Shown: positions 22,900 to 34,080 of the stretch, in pieces
How positions within the stretch are numbered: position 1 is the first letter of the stretch
Layout: every line of letters starts with the position of its first letter
Assembly (NCBI RefSeq): GCF_937616625.2
Contig: NC_065571.1
Span: 41,818,651 to 41,882,650, forward strand
Origin: Mercurialis annua
Taxonomy: Eukaryota; Streptophyta; Magnoliopsida; Malpighiales; Euphorbiaceae
Length of the DNA stretch: 64,000 nucleotides
Direction: 5' to 3'
Made by a program: the position numbers and the translations under genes
The notes under the pieces: model-generated
Seen by the model: only the letters and a program-made list of their open reading frames with translations
What the model was told of the DNA's origin: nothing
The model's database searches: none

Positions 22900-25232
22900 C
22901 ATTGTTCTTTTGCGCTTCAACATGTTTTTGTTATGTTTCTGATTTGTTTCTCGATTATTATAGGTTATAATTAAAAGTTGTGATGCCTTGGTAGTGTCTT
23001 ATTGAGTGTTTTTTATGTTTTCCATGAGCATTAATGTGTTCGATGCTGATTCGATTTATTTTTGGGTTTTTATCGAAACAGTGTTCGAGTGTTTTCCAAA
23101 TCTGTCATGCTTTAGTAAAACATCCATATCTCCCAATTGCACTGTTAGATCGAGTCCCCCTTCGAATATGTTGTTCATGAGAGGATTTACTAAACTCTGG
23201 TTGGTTAAAATTGTGTTTAGATGTCGCAAGCGCGACTTGAGCGCTACTAGGTTTCGCAAAGTCTATAAATAAACCCTAACTCAACCTAATCCGCCTCCTT
23301 TCAACTCCTAAACCCTAAAATGAGTATTTACACTAAAAAAATAATTACTTCATATCATTATCCCATGTGTTTTGGTGATTTCAAACAATTAAAGTGTGAT
23401 TTTTCATCCTTTCCAAAAAATCTACGTGGTTTCTATGTTGTGTTCTTCATTGGTGGCTTGTGGACCCGATTGGTTTAGGTATAGACCTTTGTTCTAGGGT
23501 TTAATCTATAGTTTACATTGTTGTTCATTATTATTAGGTAATGGTTTCTCATATTTATGACTTATAGTTTTGTTATTGTTTGTTTTGCATAGAATTGCAC
23601 TTCTTAAGGTTTTTAATGATTGAATCATTGTTATTGGCATGCAATGCTCATGCAACTGATTTGGTATTAATAGAATGAAGTTTTGGACTTATATATTATG
23701 ATGTTACATAAATCATTTATGAGTTGTATGATAAATCAATGATTAGTTTCTAGCAAATTATGAATTTAATTCGAATTAATGTTTTTGTGTTGATGTTGGA
23801 TCTGATTTGGCTTAATATTATTTGAATATATATGTTTTGGTACTGATCTAAACTATTGAGTTTTATCAAATACTTTTTCATGTAATAATTTGTGTTAGGC
23901 GATTTTGCGTAAAAATGGTGAATTCATGGCTTATGAACGTTATAGTTGCATGGTTGTTTTGGAATATTGTACCTACTGTTCTAGGATATTTTTTTATGAT
24001 GTTTATATGGTTTAAGGTCAGTGGTTACATGCTTTGAGTTGTTGGATGCGTGATTCAATTGTTTGGCATGTTTAGGCAATTTCTAATGAAATTACGTATT
24101 TGATTGTTTAAATGATTTTGGCATGAGTTTAGATCTGTGTTGTTTTGGTATATTCATTATAAGTATGATATACTACTGATCTAAATGAGTTTAGGATATT
24201 GAATTTTGATTGTTTCGGTACGAGGTAGCTTAATTGCAAAACTAGCTAGTTTTACGCTAAAATGCTTTGATTTCAGATTCGATGCTTTTTCATGACTTAT
24301 GATCTGAGTTGTTTGCATATTATTGTATATAGCATGTTTATTATCTGATCTTAGGTGTTTGGGTTAAGCGATGCATGTTTAGATCCATTGTTGGTTTAAG
24401 TGTTATAAATGCTTAGTTGGCTTGATTTTGTGAAAATCTTGTTATTTGATTCCAAATGTTTGGCTATGGAATGTGTTATTCCAAATATAATTATTAAGCA
24501 TGTTAGGGTTGTTTATATAATTATTTGATTTATGTTTTTTTAGACTCGTCGACTGATCGCCCGTTGGAGTCGAACTAGTTTAGTGCTTACCGAGCTTTGT
24601 TGGGTATTTACAAGCAGTGAGTTTGTATTATTATTTACCGCTTTATTAAGTAAGTAAATTACATATTTTGAATATATACGTAGTCTCGAAAGGGTTTTGA
24701 ATTCATTATGGATCTGGATTGGAACGAGCTACTCGATGGGCATCATCGAGACTGTGTGCACCGGTTTATACTTGTTATCGGCAGATTGTTATCTGGCCTA
24801 CTTTGGATTCGGCAGAGTTATCTCTGACCTACTTTGGATTTGGTGGAGATTCTTCTCACCTTATTTGTGATAGATTCAATATTTATTCCAAAATTATTAT
24901 ATACTCCCTCCGTCCCAATGGAGTTGTCAACTTTGAGAAATTTTTTTGTCCCAAAACTCTTGTCCACTTTCAAAAAATAACTATTTTTTACAGTCAATTT
25001 TCCTATACTACCCCTATTTAAAATCCACTAATGAGTAAATTGTAAGTGGACCCTATATTAAGTAGGGGTATGACAAGAAAAGTGAGGAAAATTTTACAAA
25101 ACCCATAAACAATAATTGCTTTTCTTAAACTGTGTGATAAAGGTAAAGTGGACAACTCTGTTGGGAAGGAGAGAGTATAAGTATAAAATATTTTATTATT
25201 TTAACGGTTTTCACTTAATAAATGTAAATGGT
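22900..25232 (-). mobile_element. Reverse-oriented LTR relic related to the solo LTR
   Basis: The reverse complement of 24541-24630 matches 3560-3640 (CACTGCTTG ... CGACGGGTCTAAA). That of 24718-24765 matches 3413-3461 almost base for base (ACCGGTGC.CACGCAGTC, GATGATGCCCATCGAGTAGC). That of 25182-25232 matches about 3168-3230 (CATTTACATTTATTAAG). A Stowaway MITE interrupts it, and a LINE fragment abuts it at about 25233. Similarity upstream of 24540 is not clear by eye, so the 22900 boundary is a guess. Confidence 0.6.
24904..25175. mobile_element. Stowaway-type (Tc1/mariner) MITE, copy 1
   Basis: It begins CTCCCTCCGTCCCAATGG and ends CTGTTGGGAAGGAGAGAG, inverted repeats flanked by TA on both sides, the Tc1/mariner target. 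It is the same family as 35059-35341 in opposite orientation (shared AAAGTGGAC, CTTTATCACACAGTTTAAG, ATAATTGCTTTT-like core). It splits the reverse LTR relic. Confidence 0.9.
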
Positions 25233-25760
25233 AGTACAAGAGACTATAATTAGCGTTGATAATGATATCTTCCTTGTGGATAACTTCAACGGTAAGAAAA
25301 CTATCCAACTCAAGAACTACATAACGATAACCTCTGTTCCATGCAGTCTCCAAGCCATCAAAAGCATCCCACAACTCGGCTTGTAGAACCGAACAACAAC
25401 CAATAAACCTACTGAAGCCAAATAGCCAATCACCATTGTTATTCCTAGCAAGACCTGCCGCAGCGGCCCTATTCGTCGGAGATCGCACTGTTCCATTAGA
25501 ATTGATCTTAATCCAGTTCGGCATGGGGGGTTTCCAGCTAATGTAAAGCTATGTCTTCAGACAGAGACCGGGATTGGAGATAGTAGCAAATTGTTGCGCT
25601 TTGACAATATAATTAACCATCGAAAGGATTGAATGCACTAACTCATTGAAACTACGTCTTTCGCCTTTGAATATAAAGTTATTGCGGTACGTAGTTCCAT
25701 AGACTCCAATATGTTATACCAAACAACTCTTTAGCTAATGAAATGTATTTCTAAAACAAA
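25233..25760 (-). pseudogene. LINE 3' fragment with RNase H-like domain
   Basis: On the minus strand: RNNFIFKGERRSFNELVHSI, then SWKPPMPNWIKINSNGTV, AAAAGLARNNNGDWLFGF, AELWDAFDGLETAW and LELDSFLTVE. This is the RVT_3 fold of plant LINE ORF2, with Asp changed to Asn in KINSNG (usually KINSDG) but the Glu of AELW and the Asp of LELDS retained. A stop precedes the RNase H part. The C-terminal Asp motif is missing, where it joins the LTR relic. Confidence 0.85.
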
Positions 25761-25800
25761 ATAGAAAAAAGGACATCGGCAGTTTACCAATTGAAATTAA

Positions 25801-26543
25801 GACTAATAGACTCAAAAACTTCCCACCTTTTAAATTTTTTTAATAGCACCATCACCTTATAAAACTGTCAATTGCACCCTATTTTGTATTTTTACATTTC
25901 AATAGCACCCTAAATTGGACAAATTAGATAATTTTATTTTTATAAGGATGAAAATATTTAAAAACAACTAAATTTAAGGGTGATATTATACTTTTTTATA
26001 TGTGGACAAATTTAAACAAGTCCTTTAACTTAAAATATATTCAAATAAGCACTATTCTCCATAAATTAACAAAAATAACAAAATGTACCTCGAGCTGCTA
26101 TCTTTCCCAACCTGCCACCACCCACCTCGCTCGATCTGCCCTCAGACCCGCTGCCGTCTTCCATGGGAGGAGGATTAGAGCTTGCTTGTACTCCAATGGA
26201 GGATGAGTTGTTCTTGACGGAGAACAGTGTGTTTCGTGGGGCGATGAGTCTGATGGAGGTGGCGATTGGTCGGAGTTTAATTATTTATATTAAATAATGT
26301 TTATTTTTATTAATTTTTAAATTTGTGGAATATATGGTTTTTTAACATTAAATGTTATTTAGAATATACTGTAAATATGAAGGATTTGTTTTGAATTTTA
26401 TTCAAATAAAAAGAGTTAAATTTGATGTTTTAGGGTGCTATTGAAGCGTAAAAATATAAAATAAGGTGCGATTGAAGGTTTAATAGAGTAATAGTGCCGC
26501 TGAAAAAAATTTAAAAGGTGGACAAATTTTGAGCCTATTCGCC
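25801..26543. mobile_element. MULE-type element with GC-rich insert
   Basis: Inverted ends: left GACTAATAGACTCAAAA..CCACCTTTT and right reverse complement GGCGAATAGGCTCAAAA..CCACCTTTT, continuing inward (TTTAATAGCACCATCACCTT, CAATTGCACC, CAATAGCACCCTAAA). Flanks TGAAATTAA and TAAAATTAA are 8/9 identical. The centre (about 26085-26275) is GC-rich, with CTGCC/CCACC words, CTTCCATGGGAGGAG and a trailing GATGGAGGTGGCGATTGG. No transposase. Confidence 0.75.
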
Positions 26544-26580
26544 TAAAATTAAAGTGGAGCTATAAAATAAATTCATAGAT

Positions 26581-26780
26581 GGATTAAGATTCCCTCAAAT
26601 TCATTTGGACTTGAGGAGGTCATGTTCACGATTTACACCGTTCATTGTAAAACGAATGGTGTAGATTAATTTGATTAAACTTGTGCTTTTTTAATCTACA
26701 CCGTTCATTACAAAAAGAACGGTATAGATCGTGAACATGACACCCTCAAGTTCAAAATGAATTTAAAGGAATCCCAATCC
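26581..26780. mobile_element. Fold-back MITE, family F copy 1
   Basis: 200 bp. Outer arms GGATTAAGATTCC / GGATTGGGATTCC and AAATTCATTT.GACTTGAGG. Inner arms TCATGTTCACGATTTACACC, CGTTCATT. Same family as 33876-34080 (shared GGATT...GATTC ends and the core TCATGTTCAC..T.TACACC.TTCATT). Confidence 0.82.
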
Positions 26781-26789
26781 ATGATTGAG

Positions 26790-27480
26790 TGCTGAAATCT
26801 TCACCCATAATATAATTATCTGTAATACATCTAAAAGAATTCAAAAAGATCGCTTGCAAAAATACAAAAAAAAATATGAAATTTTATAAATAAAATACAT
26901 AAATTATATAAATTTAATTAATAATTTATAAAAATATTTTATTTTAATTGATTTTTTATTTTTTTATTTTTGGAACATTAATATTTTATATTTATTCTCT
27001 TCAATTAAGAGGTGATGAAATTTTTATAAATAGAAAATAACATATCTAATATAATAAAAAAAATAAACATATAGCTATGTTATTTTGAGTAAATTATTCA
27101 AATAACATGTTTCTAATAAATTTATGAATTTTGTAATAATATAAATATTTTAAATATTAAAATTATTTTTGAATTTTTTTCTATATGATTATGAGAGACA
27201 TGTCAGTCATTAACGAATGTTTCCAATGGTGTTGGATGAAAGGGGTTATTTGTTCTATTTGAAAACAAAAAAGGCTTAGTTATATCTCAAAAAAGTAAAA
27301 GAGCTGATTTGTATTTTTGTGAAAACTACGAGGATTTTTTTGTACCTTTTACCTATTTAAGATAATAAAGTTGAAAAGGAATTAGGTCGGTGAGAATTTT
27401 CTGGATTCTACACGACCGTCTCTCCTTCCTCCTTCCTTCCTTATTTCTGGAAAATTCAGACAATTCTCTAGAGAGAAAAG
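26790..27480. other. AT-rich DNA upstream of the 67-aa gene
   Basis: No coding signature. A CT-rich stretch at 27418-27446 (CTCTCCTTCCTCCTTCC) lies just upstream of the TATA box and may be part of the promoter. Confidence 0.5.
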
Positions 27481-27493
27481 AGACACAGATATC

Positions 27494-27500
27494 TATAAAT
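27494..27500 (+). promoter_or_regulatory. TATA box of the 67-aa gene
   Basis: TATAAAT lies 66 bp upstream of the ATG at 27566, which leaves room for a leader of about 35-40 nt. It is downstream of a CT-rich tract typical of plant core promoters. Confidence 0.6.
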
Positions 27501-27565
27501 ATCAGGTATATAAGGAAATAGAGACGCAGTTAAACATTTACAACCTAATATTCAACAATCATACG

Positions 27566-27769
27566 ATGTGTTTGGTGTTTGTTTGCGATGAAGATGAGAG
27601 AGTAATAGGGAAGCAAGTGGCCCCCGGGGCGTGTCCGTACTGTGGAGGAATGATTCAGGCCATGGATGTCGAGACTCGCTGGAGGTTCTGCTTTTTACCT
27701 GTTTGCTTCAACAATAAAAAGAGATTCTATTGCTCTGTTTGTACCAGACGCTTGGTCACGCAGTATTAA
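27566..27769 (+). CDS. Small conserved plant protein with two CxxC pairs (67 aa)
   Basis: Single-exon frame with TAA stop. It has a hydrophobic start (MCLVFVC), CPYC at residues 23-26 and CSVC at 56-59, plus further cysteines at 2, 7, 42 and 47 and an aromatic tract WRFCFLPVCF. Two C-x2-C knuckles about 29 residues apart suggest a zinc-ribbon-like fold (inference). I recognise the pattern (acidic DEDERV, PGACPYCGG, FLPL/V, RRLV.QY) as a short protein family found across flowering plants with no assigned function as far as I know. There is no signal peptide. The ATG is the first after the TATA box. Codon use looks ordinary and no damage is seen, so it is probably expressed. Confidence 0.78.
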   Translation: MCLVFVCDEDERVIGKQVAPGACPYCGGMIQAMDVETRWRFCFLPVCFNNKKRFYCSVCTRRLVTQY

Positions 27770-29414
27770 TTGATTCATTTGTTAATATTAGTCTGTAATC
27801 TCATTTGTGATACAAATTATCTGTTCATAACTGAGTTTTGAATCTTCCTAACTTATTTGTACTAATCTATTCATTATTTTCATAGAAATTAGTCATTTTA
27901 TTGGTTTCATGTCATTACTTCTAACAATACACTATGTTCATGTTTAAGGGTTGTTTCCTTCAAGATATACTTATTAAGAATCTCAATCATGTTCCAATCT
28001 TTCATATTCACATCAACTACTTAATTGCTAGTGATGCTCAGAAACTTGTTTATTCATGCACAAAAGACCATTTACTGTGATTTATGATGACATAAAAAAT
28101 ATTCTTTGAATCAAAATCAGTTTTATTTTTGGGAACTTTAGCATTGCAAAGCAACTTCCATGCATTCTGGGTTTCTTGTAACTGCCTCATAGGCCCCAAT
28201 TAGAGTTTGTATTTTGAGATAGAAAGTGTGTGAGAATCAACCACAAGCCTTTTGATTGAGAATTAATTGAGGTCAACTGCTGTCACTTACAAATTTTTTT
28301 TATAATTTCACGAGGTATTGTGAACGAGTTCCAATTATGAAATGATATTTATAAATTTACAAAATTTAGATTAATTTCCACTCGAACCGGGTAGGTCTTT
28401 TACAGAAAGAAAAACTCTAACTTCAAATTTTAAATAGTAGCAGTCAATTACAAGTGTAAAATACAAAACTAACTGATAACTTTTCCCATTTTAAAAGACA
28501 TTATCTCACAACTAAAGAGACTACCGTTAGTGGCAATGCAATTAGTGAATGATGTAAACATAAATTTGTTGATGTTGGACTCGAGTGAGTTTATTGTGAG
28601 TTTGAGTTGGACTTCGGTTTTTTCAAGTAATGGTTAGTGATTACTTTGATGGTTTATCTTCGATGTTTGGGTAATATTAGATGTGATATTCATATTGTTT
28701 TAGTAGGCTGTGTCGAGTATGTTTCAAACATTATATTGTCAATTGTTTTTATTTTATGATTCATGTAAACATTACATGATAATTGTTTAGTGTTTTTAAA
28801 GCGGAAAAGAATTTATAGTAGATTTTCAGACTTGCTACACGTTTCGAAACTGCCACTGCCATTTTCTATCGCTAGTCTCGGACCAAAAATTTAGATCGTG
28901 ATATGTCAACAAAATAAAATCAATTAAATTATTTGTTGATAAATGTTTTATGATTTATAATAATTGATAAAAGAAAAATATTATAAAATAGCAAAGTTAT
29001 ATTTTTCTGAAAAAAATTATCTGATATTTTTTAAAATTAAAAATTACCTGAAATTAATTTCATTTAATTTATATTTTTAAATTTTTATTATAATTTTTTT
29101 AACAAAAGTAGAATTTATTATACTTTTACAGTAAAGTATTACAATTAGGCGTTAGATTTATTTTTTAAACAAATTGTATGATAAATTTATAGAAAGTTCT
29201 AAATCTTATATATTGAATAATTTTTAAAAGTAGCAAAAGATTTAACTATTTAACCCGCTATTATAATTTAAAGATCAAACTTAGCTTTTTTTTTTTCCAG
29301 CTAGTTTAACATAGACAGAGGATCTATTTTAAAGTTTTCTGAAACAATAAAGATTCATTTTGCTCTCAGAATTTGACACAAAAAATTAATTAAGGACAAT
29401 TTCACAGTTTCGAA
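27770..29414. other. Intergenic between the 67-aa gene and a LINE tail
   Basis: Probably includes the 3' UTR of the 67-aa gene in its first 200-300 bp. The rest is AT-rich with no gene or terminal repeats recognised. Confidence 0.5.
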
Positions 29415-29850
29415 CAAATGATTCATTTAACAGTGAAAAATAGATAAAATAATATTTAATTTATTAAAATTGATAAAGTAACTATAGAAAATATATTGGC
29501 AAGTTAGCAGAATAATTTTTCCTTTAGCAGGGGTTTGGCTTTTTTTGTTGAGGCTAAATCATATATTGAAATTACAAACGTTGATAGAGACTATTATCGT
29601 TTCATGACATTTAAAGTTCTTCATTTAATAATGATAGAATTATTTAAATGATAACTTTTCTTAATACGTTGCTAAGCTATAATTGGATGATTCATTGGTG
29701 GTTAAGTAAGCCCCTCTGGATCACTATTTTTACAGTATTATCATTTGTTTTTAGACTCACTCACTCAGCGTCTTAAAAAAATCACATATTTCTGTAATTT
29801 TAATAATTCTATCAATGAAGATTAACCTATGTTAAAAAAAAACATGAGAA
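29415..29850 (+). mobile_element. Dispersed repeat R1, copy 1 (probable LINE 3' tail)
   Basis: Aligns along its length with 45295-45734: TTGGCAAGTT.GC, TTTCATGACATC/T.AA/GAAGTTCTTC, TTTTCTTAATACGTTG, TTGATAATTCTATCAA.GAAGATTA. Both copies end in an A-run, as expected of target-primed retroposons. No coding domain is left. LINE rather than SINE is favoured because no tRNA-like boxes are seen. Confidence 0.7.
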
Positions 29851-30439
29851 CCATATTAAAGTAGCACAGAATGAATAGAATAATTGGAATTGAGATGACA
29901 ATAAATTATTGAGCCATTTAGAGTTGAAGGAATAAAACGAGCCGATATGCTTATATCAAGGGTGTGCTTTTTTTTTTAATCAAAAACATCTATTTTAAAG
30001 ATGTTTTTGGGCAAAGTCATAAAAATGTACGTAATTATTAGCTTATGTCAAAATAAGGAAGCGAAATGATCCTTTGTTGAAAGTTAAGGTTTGTTTTGAA
30101 TTAAAATTTATTAAAAAAATTAATTTGTCCATTAGATGGAGGACTAAATATTTAAATTTTTTTATTATTTTATTGCGCAACTAAAATTAAAAATATTTTC
30201 ATCGTTAATTATCAGTGAGAATTAATGAGCTTGAAATATAATATTAAAATTAGATTGATAGGATCTTGATAAAAGTAAATATCAATTCAAGTTATAATAA
30301 TTTTAAAGTGAATATCAATAATTTTGATGATTTTTCATACTTTTGCCTCATTAAATTCAAATTTAGTGAGTGTTCAAAAAACTTTTAGCATTACTAAAAA
30401 CAATCAAAAAAACAGAAACTAGAGTTGCCGCCATTTTAT
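29851..30439. other. Upstream region of HEI10
   Basis: AT-rich. No clear TATA box. The AAATC repeats at about 30463-30482 lie close to the presumed transcription start. No transposon ends recognised. Confidence 0.4.
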
Positions 30440-31201
30440 CTGATTCGAAATCAGAGAAGTGAAAATCAAATCAAATCAAATCGGAGAAGAGAAACATTTT
30501 CATTTTCTCTCAGGTTCGGAGCTTCTTCAGCTACTTATTTTTAGGTTTTCAATCATTTGATTTGCTCTTCTTTCATTTTTAATTAACGATTTCAATTCAT
30601 CAAAAAAAAATTAACGATTTCAATTTAACTTTTGAAATTAATTTTCAAGGATCAATCAGCCAGTTTTGAATCACGAGCGCTTTTTAAATATCACAATCAG
30701 AATTTAGTTATTTTTCAGGAGCGATTGATTAAGAAGCATTGGGGCGTCACAATTTGCAGGTAAAACCTAATTTCCATTTTTGCTTCTACTTTTTGTTCTT
30801 CACCTGTTTGGTTGCTGAGAAAACTTTTCAGAATTGTTTAGCAATTTTTGAAATCTCATGACAATCAAATTTTGTTAACTTGAAATTCATGCATTACTTG
30901 TATAGTTAGACTGAGAAGCTCAGTCATTTAGTAGTGTATAGTTTAAATTATTAATCCTATCCATTTTTGCCCTTTCTGATGCTGCTGAACTTTTTGATTT
31001 CAATCAACAATGTTATAGTCACTGTTATAGATTCACCTATGTGCGTGCTTTGTTTCACCAGTTACTGGCCATTAAAGTTAGATTGGGAAATTGGAAAGAA
31101 TGGCTCGCCTTGTGATGCTCAATTTGATGATTATACCTTCTTGTGATTGATATTCAGCAGATATATCCAGATATACATATTATGTAATCAAGGCTGTTGA
31201 A
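30440..31201 (+). promoter_or_regulatory. HEI10 leader with 5' UTR intron
   Basis: A plausible leader exon runs to 30759 and is followed by a donor (CAG/GTAAAA at 30760). The acceptor is TATTCAG ending at 31157, or the adjacent CAG at 31160. The remaining leader of about 40 nt reaches the ATG at 31202. The transcription start is not determined. A leader intron is common in plant genes. Confidence 0.5.
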
Positions 31202-33250
31202 ATGAGATGCAACGCGTGTTGGCGTGAACTAGAAGGACGGGCTATTTCCACTACTTGTGGTCACCTATTGTGTATCCAAAATTGCAGATTATGTTTCTCC
31301 TTCCCTTATATTTTTAACACTTTCATGTTTCCTTTTATAATAATTTAAGGAATATTGTACAGTTGCGTGTAGTTTGTTTCCTTAACATTGTATTAGGCAC
31401 TGAAGATGCCGGCAAGATCCTTAATAATGATGCAGCTTGTCCAATTTGTGATCAGGTGCTCTCTAAGAGGTCAGTGTCTTTTTTCACTGTTGTACTTGGT
31501 GTTATACAGTTATCTGCCTTGAACGTTTTACTTCTTTTTCAGTAACTCTGTGTGCAAGTTCAGGTATCTGTTTGCTAAAGATCTTGTTACTATAGATTGT
31601 AATGAAATAGTATTATGGAGCTCGGATTTAGGTATCATTTTTAAGGACACCAATTAAATTAATTGACAGCAATAGCTGATACTAATAGTTTACTTCCACA
31701 AAGATATCTTTATGCATGACTATAACTGTCATCACCACATATGCCCACTTGCACTTTCATTTTGAATTTTGCCAATGTTCTTTCAGTTTATTCTGTTTTA
31801 ACGTGCGTTGTTTTTAATTTTCCAGCCTTATGAAACCCGTGGACATCAATCCAAATGATGAATGGGTTAATGTAAGCAAGTGCTCCACTTGGAGTAATGA
31901 AAGTTTGTTTGTCTTTATTTCATTCAATGCTCTGTAGTTTTGTGTCTTTTCATATGAATGCAAATTTGTTATTTACTTGGTAATTGTTTGTTTAAGTTCA
32001 CAATTCATTTTGTTGCAGATGGCCATGGCTGGGGTATCTCCTCAAATATGTATCTTTTGCAGTTAGTTAATAAATTTTAGGCTTATTATTTATTTTCTTC
32101 AGATCTATAGAATACCATTACAAATGTGTACGTATGAACATCATATGAGTAGTTGTGCTTCTTGAAATTTGTCTATTTCGTTTGAGAGAGGATGTTTCCT
32201 ATAAAGTTCTTCTCATGAAAAAGTTCTGCTGAATTTATTTACTGAATATATGTCTTCCTTAAATGAACCAAGTGATGAAGAGTGCATACAGAAGTGTGAT
32301 GTTTTACATTGGGCAAAAGGAACTGGAGATGCAATACAAGATGAACAGAATCGTAGCTCAGTGTCGGCAAAAATGTGAGGTCATGCAAGAAAAGTTTACA
32401 GAAAAGTTGGAGCAGGTGCATACAGCATATCAGAAAATGACCAAGAGGTGTCAGCTGATGGAACAGGAGATGGAGAGTTTGTCCAAGGATAAGCAAGAGC
32501 TCCAAGAAAAGTTTTCTGAGAAATCCAGGTCAGTGGTTGTTCTTGTGCCCAGGTTCTGGCTCTGGTCATTTTGAATCTTATTTTGGGGTATCTGAAGCCT
32601 CTGAAACACTCCTGTATTCTAATTTCAGGCAGAAGAGAAAGCTTGACGAAATGTACGATCAACTGAGGAGTGAGTACGAATCAGTTAAAAGATCAGCGAT
32701 CCAACCTGCCAACAATTTCTTTTCAAGAAACGATGAGCCTGATTTTTTCTCGAATCCAGCAACTAATTTGATGGGTAACAGAGATCCTGTCCGAAAAGGT
32801 AATTTCCTTCTTTCTTTCTAAACAAAACTATAATATGTGGTTGATGATATTATAGCATAAGCCTCTTTACTGTCTCCAAAAGCAATTGACTTATTATATG
32901 CAGATTGGTCGGTTTTGAATCCTCCAACTCCAGGGCCTAAGGAAGATATATGGCCAGCAAGACAGAACAGTTCTAATTCCGGTCCATTCGATATATCTGG
33001 CGGTTCACCAGCAAAACAAACAGCTATACCTGTGGATGTTGGAAACAGAAGAACAGGAGCTCCTCATGCTTTTGGAGGCGGAGGTGGCAACTCGTCGATG
33101 ACATTAAGGAATTTGATTCTCTCCCCGATAAAGCGACCACAGTTATCTCGAAACCGTCCTCAGATGTTTACGTAAGTAGGTAAACCGAGGTTTGTTTCCC
33201 TGAAATATATATCTGTTTCTGAACCTATGCTGTGTATTTTCAGGCTATGA
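31202..33250 (+). CDS. HEI10: HEI10, meiotic crossover RING-type SUMO/ubiquitin E3 ligase (complete, 8 coding exons)
   Basis: Exons by splice sites and homology: 31202-31271, 31397-31469, 31826-31871, 32019-32049, 32273-32528, 32629-32798, 32904-33171, 33244-33250. The total of 921 nt gives 306 aa, against about 304 in Arabidopsis. Domains: N-terminal C3HC4-type RING (CNAC, CGHLLC, CPICDQ), central coiled coil (about residues 75-185, rich in E/Q/K), then a low-complexity tail with SSNSGPFDIS and TLRNLILSPIKR. HEI10 (human CCNB1IP1/yeast Zip3 class) accumulates at recombination sites on the synaptonemal complex and promotes class I crossovers, so it should act in meiotic nuclei. The last intron (33172-33243) has a strong donor GTAAGT; splicing gives a C-terminus ...MFTL, retention gives ...MFT. 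All exons are intact. Confidence 0.95.
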
Positions 33251-33597
33251 GCTTCTGGTTGATGCTTGGCAGTTTGATGGACAAGTAATTCTCTTTGGTG
33301 TCTATATTTACAGTGTGTTAAATGAGTAGAGGTTAGACATTAGAGAATTGGTGAAATTCATTTTACTATTTGGGTATAGGTAATGTACAAATGAAAACAA
33401 GGAAAAGAAACCTTTTTTACAATTGCTTGAAAATTGCGTAAATACGTTATCATAGTGACTAATCACAGATGCTCCTAAAAGTTTATTGCTGTTCATTAGC
33501 AAAATGAACAATTTATAGCAGATTTTTCTTTATTGAATGGATAATTGGGTTCAAAAACCAAAATATTATGCAACTTTTTAAACTAAGATAGTCATAT

Positions 33598-33751
33598 TTT
33601 TTTTTTATCAGTGATGTGTTATACATCAATGTTAGAAATTAGTTGAAATAACATTTAAAAGAAATTCACCAACGGAAGGCAGGGTCGAACCCCTGACTTT
33701 CCGAGGAATGTACGGCGAGGAGTGTAGCCACTAAACTACACCCTCATGTGC
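33598..33751 (-). mobile_element. tRNA-derived SINE with 13-bp target duplication
   Basis: On the minus strand the element starts near GCACATGAGGGTG and has a box A-like TAGTTTAGTGG (plus-strand 33728-33738) and box B GGGTTCGACCC (plus-strand 33682-33693), the pol III promoter of tRNA-derived SINEs. It ends in an A-run (T-run on plus, 33598-33608). AAGATAGTCATAT flanks it on both sides (33585-33597 and 33752-33764), a perfect 13-bp target duplication from target-primed insertion. At 154 bp it is within the plant SINE range. It lies about 350 bp after the HEI10 stop, in opposite orientation. The perfect duplication suggests a fairly young insertion. Confidence 0.88.
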
Positions 33752-33875
33752 AAGATAGTCATATGAATATCAGTACAAAATGTGAATTACTTGTAATTGT
33801 TTTTTTTTTTAAATATGAAACTAAAAGAATTAATAATACAAATGCTTATAACTTAAACTTGTTATTCATATTTTT

Positions 33876-34080
33876 TTGAATTGAGATTCTCTCATGTTCA
33901 AATGAACATGATAGGTCATGTTCACTAATCTACACCATTCATTATAAAATGAATGGTATAGATTATTTTAACCAAATTTGAACTTTTCTTATCTACACTA
34001 TTCATTTTATAATGAATGATGTAGATTTAATGAACATGACTTCTCATGTTCATCAAATGAACATGAGAGAATCCCTATCC
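33876..34080. mobile_element. Fold-back MITE, family F copy 2
   Basis: Ends GAATTGAGATTCTCTCATG and reverse complement GGATAGGGATTCTCTCATG. Internal TCATGTTCA and TCTACACCATTCATT / TCTACACTATTCATT repeats. Same family as 26581-26780. Confidence 0.82.

Noticed and set aside
23256..23290. TATAAATAAACCCTAACTC as promoter of a host gene
   Set aside because: It lies in the reverse LTR-like relic and no downstream coding exon is seen.
33660..33745. Functional tRNA gene on the minus strand
   Set aside because: Boxes A and B are present, but no complete cloverleaf can be drawn, and the 13-bp duplication plus A-run show a SINE.
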